The notes beneath the pieces were generated by a model. It was not told where the DNA came from and did no database searches. It worked only from the letters and a program-made list of their open reading frames with translations. DNA of 38,333 nt from positions 1-38,333 of the forward strand of contig CAVWRJ010000014.1 of the NCBI GenBank assembly GCA_963757335.1, given 5' to 3'. Position numbers and translations under genes: made by a program. Shown one piece after another: positions 35,008-38,333 of the stretch (positions within the stretch are counted from its first letter, which is position 1; every line of letters begins with the position of its first letter). The stretch is from DASQPA01 sp963757335 (GTDB lineage Bacteria > Acidobacteriota > Thermoanaerobaculia > Multivoradales > UBA5704).

Positions 35008-35023
35008 GCCCAGAACGTTAGGC
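34949..35023 (+). repeat. attC1 recombination site
   Basis: R'' GCCCAAC and R' GTTAGGC enclose L''/L' arms GGCCT-CAA-CCGG and CCGG-TT-AGGCC, the classic imperfect palindrome with unpaired bases, and a GC-rich variable loop. 75 bp. Confidence 0.85.
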
Positions 35024-35053
35024 GGCATTCGGAGCGATAGCTAAAATCGAACA

Positions 35054-35698
35054 ATGAGGGACGACTTTCCTATTTCCGTGCAACAGGTTCTGGCAGAGCG
35101 TGCTGGCCTTCTCTGCTCGCGCGACGGATGCGAGCAACCAACGCACGGGCCCCGCACGGACCCGACGAAGTCGATCAACGTGGGCGTGGCTGCCCACATA
35201 ACCGCAGCATCGCCGGGCGGTCCCCGATACGACTGCACGTTGACCCAGGAGCAGCGTCGATCAGCCGAGAACGGCATCTGGCTTTGTCAGACTTGCGCAA
35301 AGTTAGTGGACAACGACGAGGCACGGTACCCGACGAGCGTCCTGCACTCTTGGAAGGCTCGTGCTGAGCTCAAGGCGCTTCTAAGGCTTGAAGCGCGCAG
35401 ACCCGACATCTCTCTAGGACCGTTTGAGAGGCTTCAACTGCTGGTCCCCGAGTTCCTTGCCGAGATGAGGAAGGATCTCGAGACCAATCCTCTCTACCGC
35501 GAGTTCGTCGTTCTCAAGAAGGCCTGGGGGTACTGGGGCAAGGAGTGCGAGTTCGTGTACTACTACGAGGACCATCCGAACCTAGACGGCATTGTCAGGA
35601 TCTTGCAGAACTACGGCCTTGTCTCGGAGATCACCAGCGGGAAAACTCAGCGCTTCGTGATCGGCGAGGAACTCGCCGAGTACCTGACGAGAGGCTAG
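35054..35698 (+). CDS. Cassette 2: HNH-like endonuclease
   Basis: 214 residues. C21-x4-C26 and C78-x2-C81 form a likely zinc site around VAAHITAASPGG (H48, general-base position) and ENGIWLCQTCAKLVDND, with N73 at the middle of the HNH fold. This pattern is common in HNH proteins of defence loci, where the final His is often replaced. The C-terminal ~90 residues include a YYEDHPNLDGIVRILQNYGLV segment that looks like a winged-helix or sensor module. A DNA-cleaving effector is likely; the target is unknown. Confidence 0.75.
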   Translation: MRDDFPISVQQVLAERAGLLCSRDGCEQPTHGPRTDPTKSINVGVAAHITAASPGGPRYDCTLTQEQRRSAENGIWLCQTCAKLVDNDEARYPTSVLHSWKARAELKALLRLEARRPDISLGPFERLQLLVPEFLAEMRKDLETNPLYREFVVLKKAWGYWGKECEFVYYYEDHPNLDGIVRILQNYGLVSEITSGKTQRFVIGEELAEYLTRG

Positions 35699-35714
35699 GC
35701 ATAGTGCGCGATGC

Positions 35715-35791
35715 GCCTAACCCCTCGTTGCAGCGGGCAACGACCGGGCGTTCGCCCGGTTGTTGCCGCTGAACTCATACGCCGGTTGAGC
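35715..35791 (+). repeat. attC2 recombination site
   Basis: R'' GCCTAAC and R' GTTGAGC enclose CGTTGCAGCGG / CCGCTGAACTC arms and a long hairpin (GGGCAACGACCGGGC / GCCCGGTTGTTGCC). 77 bp, closely resembling standard chromosomal attC sites. Confidence 0.85.
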
Positions 35792-35819
35792 GACGCGGTG
35801 AAGACTTAGTGGAATATCT

Positions 35820-36673
35820 ATGGCCGAGAACCTAACCGAGATTTTCGTCGCACTTCTGGCGCAGGAGAAGTATCGGGCCGACCGTGAGCTCAACCATACT
35901 CTAGATGAGCTGTGGGGCGGCCTCATGGGTCGCGGCGTCTATCATAGCAGCGACAACGTCTTTAAGACCAAGCAATGCTTTGAGTCTGACCTTGAGAATC
36001 GCCGCGAAACTGCGCTCACCTCAGCTACCCGAGTTCTCTCTGGTGCTTCGCGGCGCCAAGCTAGCGATCTCAAACCAGCTATCACTCAGCTAGCAATCGA
36101 CTGGCTCGGTGCCAACATTGACAAATGCCAATCACGTCTTACGCAACACGCCGTAAAACTGAATCTGAATTCTCCTGAGCTGGTAGATCTTGGGCGTGAT
36201 CGACTTGTTGCCACTCTCTCGGCCGAACTCGCCCTTATCAGCGAGTCTTCGGCGATGCCGCTTTCCTTAGCTGAAGCCTTCGTGGACGCTGAGCGACTGG
36301 ACGGCCTGGCCGCTTTGGCACCCTCGCAGCTCGACGTTTCCCGCCTCATTAGGCTGTGCGAGGAAGTTAATATCTGTTTTCGCTGCCAATGTTTTCATGC
36401 CGTCGCTTTTCTCACTAGGCCGTCCTTGATCACATTCCACCGCTGTTTGGCTACCAAACGTTCGCTGAGGTGGCCAACAACTATAGGGACGGCGGCAAGT
36501 CCTTTAAGGAGGCCGCTTCGCATCTCGATGGCGCTTCGCGCAAAATTAGTGACGGTCTTATCCATCTCCCTATTCGCGGAAGAGAGAGCCTTCCAACGCT
36601 TGTACAGGTGGATGTGCGGCAGCAATTGGACACTGTCTTGGCTGAAGCCATCCGAATTAATCGTAGTGCGTAA
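35820..36673 (+). CDS. Cassette 3: conserved unknown protein, frame broken near 36420
   Basis: The ATG at 35820 starts a helical protein that reads well to CFHAVAFLTR (36419). Beyond that the current frame is nonsense-like. Adding one base at AGGCCG (36417-36422) continues RAVLDHIPPLFGYQTFAEVANNY, SFKEAASHLDGASRKISDGL and LPTLVQVDVRQQLD, ending at 36673 (284 residues). I recognise this C-terminal block as widespread in uncharacterised bacterial accessory proteins, but no function is established to my knowledge. No TM segment. As read, the longer frame would end at 36758, inside the next cassette's leader. Confidence 0.65.
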
Positions 36674-36684
36674 ATGGCTGTGTC

Positions 36685-36744
36685 GCCCAACCCAGCTGCT
36701 CAACCGGGCGGCGACGCCGCCGGTTAGCAGCAGAAGCGTTCTGC
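36685..36744 (+). repeat. attC3 recombination site
   Basis: R'' GCCCAAC and R' GTTCTGC enclose GCTGCT-CAA-CCGG / CCGG-TT-AGCAGC arms and a short GGCG/CGCC loop. 60 bp. The unusual R' matches the R'' box of attC4, so it belongs to cassette 4. Confidence 0.85.
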
Positions 36745-36764
36745 GTCAGAGAAGCTGATATCCC

Positions 36765-37544
36765 ATGGCTGAGCCTCTGAGCTATCAATTGATGGCGCAT
36801 GCTCTTGTGATCGAGTCATTGCTTGCAACTCGCCAGATCGAAGCCACGCTTTCAGAGCGAAACCTTCAAGCCCTGCTCAAGCTGCAAACAAATCCACTGT
36901 ATAGCTACATCCAGAAAGTCAACTTACACCTCGCCGGACTCTTCTCCATGATTGACCGCTTGGAGCAAGCTGCACTATTCATGACCTCATTCTCTCCTTC
37001 CAAACGCATGCGTGATGCCGGCATCACGCGCAAGTCTCACTTGCAGCACAGCATAGAGGACTATATAATCCGCACAGCATCGATTTACGATCGTGCTCTG
37101 ATAGCAGTGAACACGATTTGCGAACTCGGCGTCGCCTCGCGGCGAGTAGATGATAAAAACGTGCGCAGGCATTCGGATAAGCTTAGCCCTATTGTTATTG
37201 ACTCGCTCGACCAACTGAGAGCTACCCTCGAACCGTACCGCCAAGACAGGCATGCCATAGTTCATCGCGAGCACTACCGGGATAAGGAACTCGAAATTCT
37301 AGACGGCCTCAAGTTGTGGGTGAACTGCAGAGCGCTCGCCTTAGATGTTGAACTTGACGAGCATACTGAATTCGGAGTAGCTTTTCTACCAGCTCTGATC
37401 AGGGGTCTCGCGAGGAAGAAGTACCACGAGTTCGCATCAGTCAATCGTGAGGTATGCTCTAGGCTGGTGGCGCTCTTTGATGCTCTACAACCGAGCTATA
37501 GGGCGCGAGTCGCCTCCTATCAAGAGAGGGGGCAAGGTAAATGA
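36765..37544 (+). CDS. Cassette 4: HEPN-like protein
   Basis: 259 residues, almost all helical. R162-H-A-I-V-H167 (in YRQDRHAIVHREHY) is an R-x4-H motif like that of HEPN/Cthe_2314-type domains, which usually act as RNases or as scaffolds in toxin-antitoxin and abortive-infection systems. No signal or TM segment. It starts 27 bases after its core site and ends two bases before attC4. Assignment rests on the motif and helical context only. Confidence 0.65.
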   Translation: MAEPLSYQLMAHALVIESLLATRQIEATLSERNLQALLKLQTNPLYSYIQKVNLHLAGLFSMIDRLEQAALFMTSFSPSKRMRDAGITRKSHLQHSIEDYIIRTASIYDRALIAVNTICELGVASRRVDDKNVRRHSDKLSPIVIDSLDQLRATLEPYRQDRHAIVHREHYRDKELEILDGLKLWVNCRALALDVELDEHTEFGVAFLPALIRGLARKKYHEFASVNREVCSRLVALFDALQPSYRARVASYQERGQGK

Positions 37545-37545
37545 C

Positions 37546-37622
37546 GCAGAACCAAGCGATGCACCGAACACCTGGGCTCGCGCCCATGTGCCGGTGATCT
37601 TACGCAACGTTAAACGTTAGGC
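37546..37622 (+). repeat. attC4 recombination site
   Basis: R'' GCAGAAC, central hairpin CACCGAACAC / GTGCCGGTG, a second core-like GTTAAAC and R' GTTAGGC. 77 bp. No further attC is visible to the right, so this is the end of the array in this window. Confidence 0.75.
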
Positions 37623-38203
37623 GCCACTCGGGTCAGTATGCCAATACTCGACGTTCCCTCCTGGGAAGCCGTTCCGCTCAGCGAGAGCATCCAGCGAGCC
37701 GCTGACAAGACCGACAATGCTGCTGCAAGAAGCAAGCTTGCGCTTAGCCGCTGGCGAGCTCGTTGCGAATCGTCAGGAACTGGCCGAGTGCGGAGAGGAT
37801 GAGCTCGTGGAACTCCCGGCGCTCGGCGAGATGCAGCAGCTCTGCCAGCCACTCTCCGTGCGGTGTGTAGGTTTCGACCCCGGCGCCCCGGCTCCAGATC
37901 GAACCCGGCCACTCGGGCGGGGAAAAGCGATTTCCGGCTTTCGTAGGTGGCTGCCGTCGTCGGTTCCTGGCGACGGCGAATGTAGGTGTCAACCTGCTCC
38001 TTGTGGCGCAGGTAGTAGGTCAGCACGGCGTAGACATCCGCGAGTTGAAGAGACGGATCTCGTTGGGCGATCTCCTCCGGCGTGCTCCCGTCGCCGTAGG
38101 CCGCAACGACTGCGTCGAGAGTCACGCGAGTGCCCGTGATTCGTAAAACGCCTTCGGGGTCGGCAACCAGAGGGATCAGCTCTGCCGCAGCGGCCGGTGT
38201 CAT
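37610..38203 (-). CDS. DUF433-type antitoxin-like protein (C-terminal tail doubtful)
   Basis: From the ATG at 38203 the first ~80 residues are a DUF433 domain (LRITGTRVTLDAVVAAYGDG, SPEEIA-like TPEEIAQRDPSL, VYAVLTYYLRH), a small HTH-type module usually acting as antitoxin beside a PIN-like toxin. DUF433 proteins normally end soon after. The remaining ~115 codons are Arg/Ala-rich and enter attC4, so they are probably not genuine. Another minus frame ending at 37744 gives a better tail (EWLAELLHLAERREFHELIL), suggesting a further frame error near 37930. No toxin partner is recognisable. Confidence 0.6.
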   Translation of the reverse strand: MTPAAAAELIPLVADPEGVLRITGTRVTLDAVVAAYGDGSTPEEIAQRDPSLQLADVYAVLTYYLRHKEQVDTYIRRRQEPTTAATYESRKSLFPARVAGFDLEPGRRGRNLHTARRVAGRAAASRRAPGVPRAHPLRTRPVPDDSQRARQRLSASLLLAAALSVLSAARWMLSLSGTASQEGTSSIGILTRVAPNV

Positions 38204-38262
38204 CGTTTCAGTGTACCCGAGAAGAGAGGACGATATCCGTCGACAGAGGCTGACCCGGCGCG

Positions 38263-38333
38263 TCAGTTCCCCTGCCAGCTGTCGAGCTCGGGCACCTGCG
38301 GCGAGATGGGCAGGAGGCGCACGAAGCGGTTGT
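38263..38333 (-). CDS. C-terminal end of an unidentified gene (runs off the window)
   Basis: The minus strand is open from the window edge to a TGA at 38265-38263 and reads NRFVRLLPISPQVPELDSWQ before the stop. Its composition fits a real protein end, and the DUF433 gene begins 59 bases downstream. Too short to identify. Confidence 0.4.
   Translation of the reverse strand, partial: NRFVRLLPISPQVPELDSWQGN

Larger units (their letters stand above)
33973..37622 (+). mobile_element. Array of four integron gene cassettes without integrase (CALIN-like)
   Basis: Four ORFs, all plus strand, each followed by an attC site. The 5' core site of each cassette (GTTGGGC 33973, GTTAGGC 35017, GTTGAGC 35785, GTTCTGC 36738) is complementary to the R'' box of that cassette's own attC (GCCCAAC, GCCTAAC, GCCCAAC with one mismatch, GCAGAAC), as expected from excision as circles. 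GC content is clearly lower than the flanks. No integrase gene or attI is in the window. Cargo: HEPN-nuclease-like, HNH-like, a conserved unknown, and HEPN. Confidence 0.85.

Overview
The window is high-GC bacterial DNA with Gram-negative envelope genes: a TolC/RND efflux operon, a TonB-like protein and lipoproteins. An Acidobacteriota-type host (perhaps Thermoanaerobaculia) fits best. The signs are a sulfatase-TPR fusion, zinc-finger-TPR and HTH-TPR paralogues, and a selenocysteine deiodinase-like protein, a family known from some acidobacteria. This is an inference; there is no rRNA or marker gene here.

Layout. (1) About 0.28-7.8 kb, minus strand: an operon of a small membrane protein, a tubulin/FtsZ-like GTPase running into an Hsp70/actin-like ATPase, a two-TM protein and a lipoprotein with vWA-like motifs. 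The tubulin-to-Hsp70 reading frame is broken three times, twice in G homopolymers, and restored it gives one polypeptide of about 1,605 residues. (2) 8-12.4 kb: a TonB-like protein, an intergenic graveyard (SDR remnant, palindromic repeats), the sulfatase-TPR protein and a small partner gene. (3) 12.4-18.1 kb: two tandem secreted repeat proteins, each preceded by a fragment that looks like the 5' end of a Rieske/FAD oxidoreductase gene, with a third copy behind them and a short direct repeat on either side. (4) 18.1-24.1 kb: a coiled-coil protein with a strongly structured leader, a 21-bp-period tandem array in two opposed arms, a ComM-like ATPase whose C-terminus is made from that array, a tiny secreted protein, and two TPR regulators (one with a frameshift). 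(5) 24.1-30.5 kb: a TetR-OMF-MFP-RND efflux operon with a palindromic operator. (6) 30.6-33.5 kb: a deiodinase-like selenoprotein with in-frame UGA and SECIS-like hairpin, a GT-C glycosyltransferase and a second 21-bp-period array. (7) 33.97-37.62 kb: lower-GC DNA made of four integron gene cassettes with attC sites and no integrase in the window (CALIN-like). They carry HEPN, nuclease-like and HNH proteins, plausible phage-defence cargo. (8) 37.6-38.3 kb: a DUF433 antitoxin-like gene and the tail of another gene.

At least five single-base frame breaks occur in otherwise well-conserved genes, most needing one added base. Systematic long-read indel error is the simplest explanation, so the broken genes are probably intact in the organism.

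Most notable: the tubulin-like/Hsp70-like operon and possible fusion, the UGA-encoded selenoprotein, the cassette array whose core sites match cassette by cassette, and the two unrelated arrays sharing a 21-bp period.
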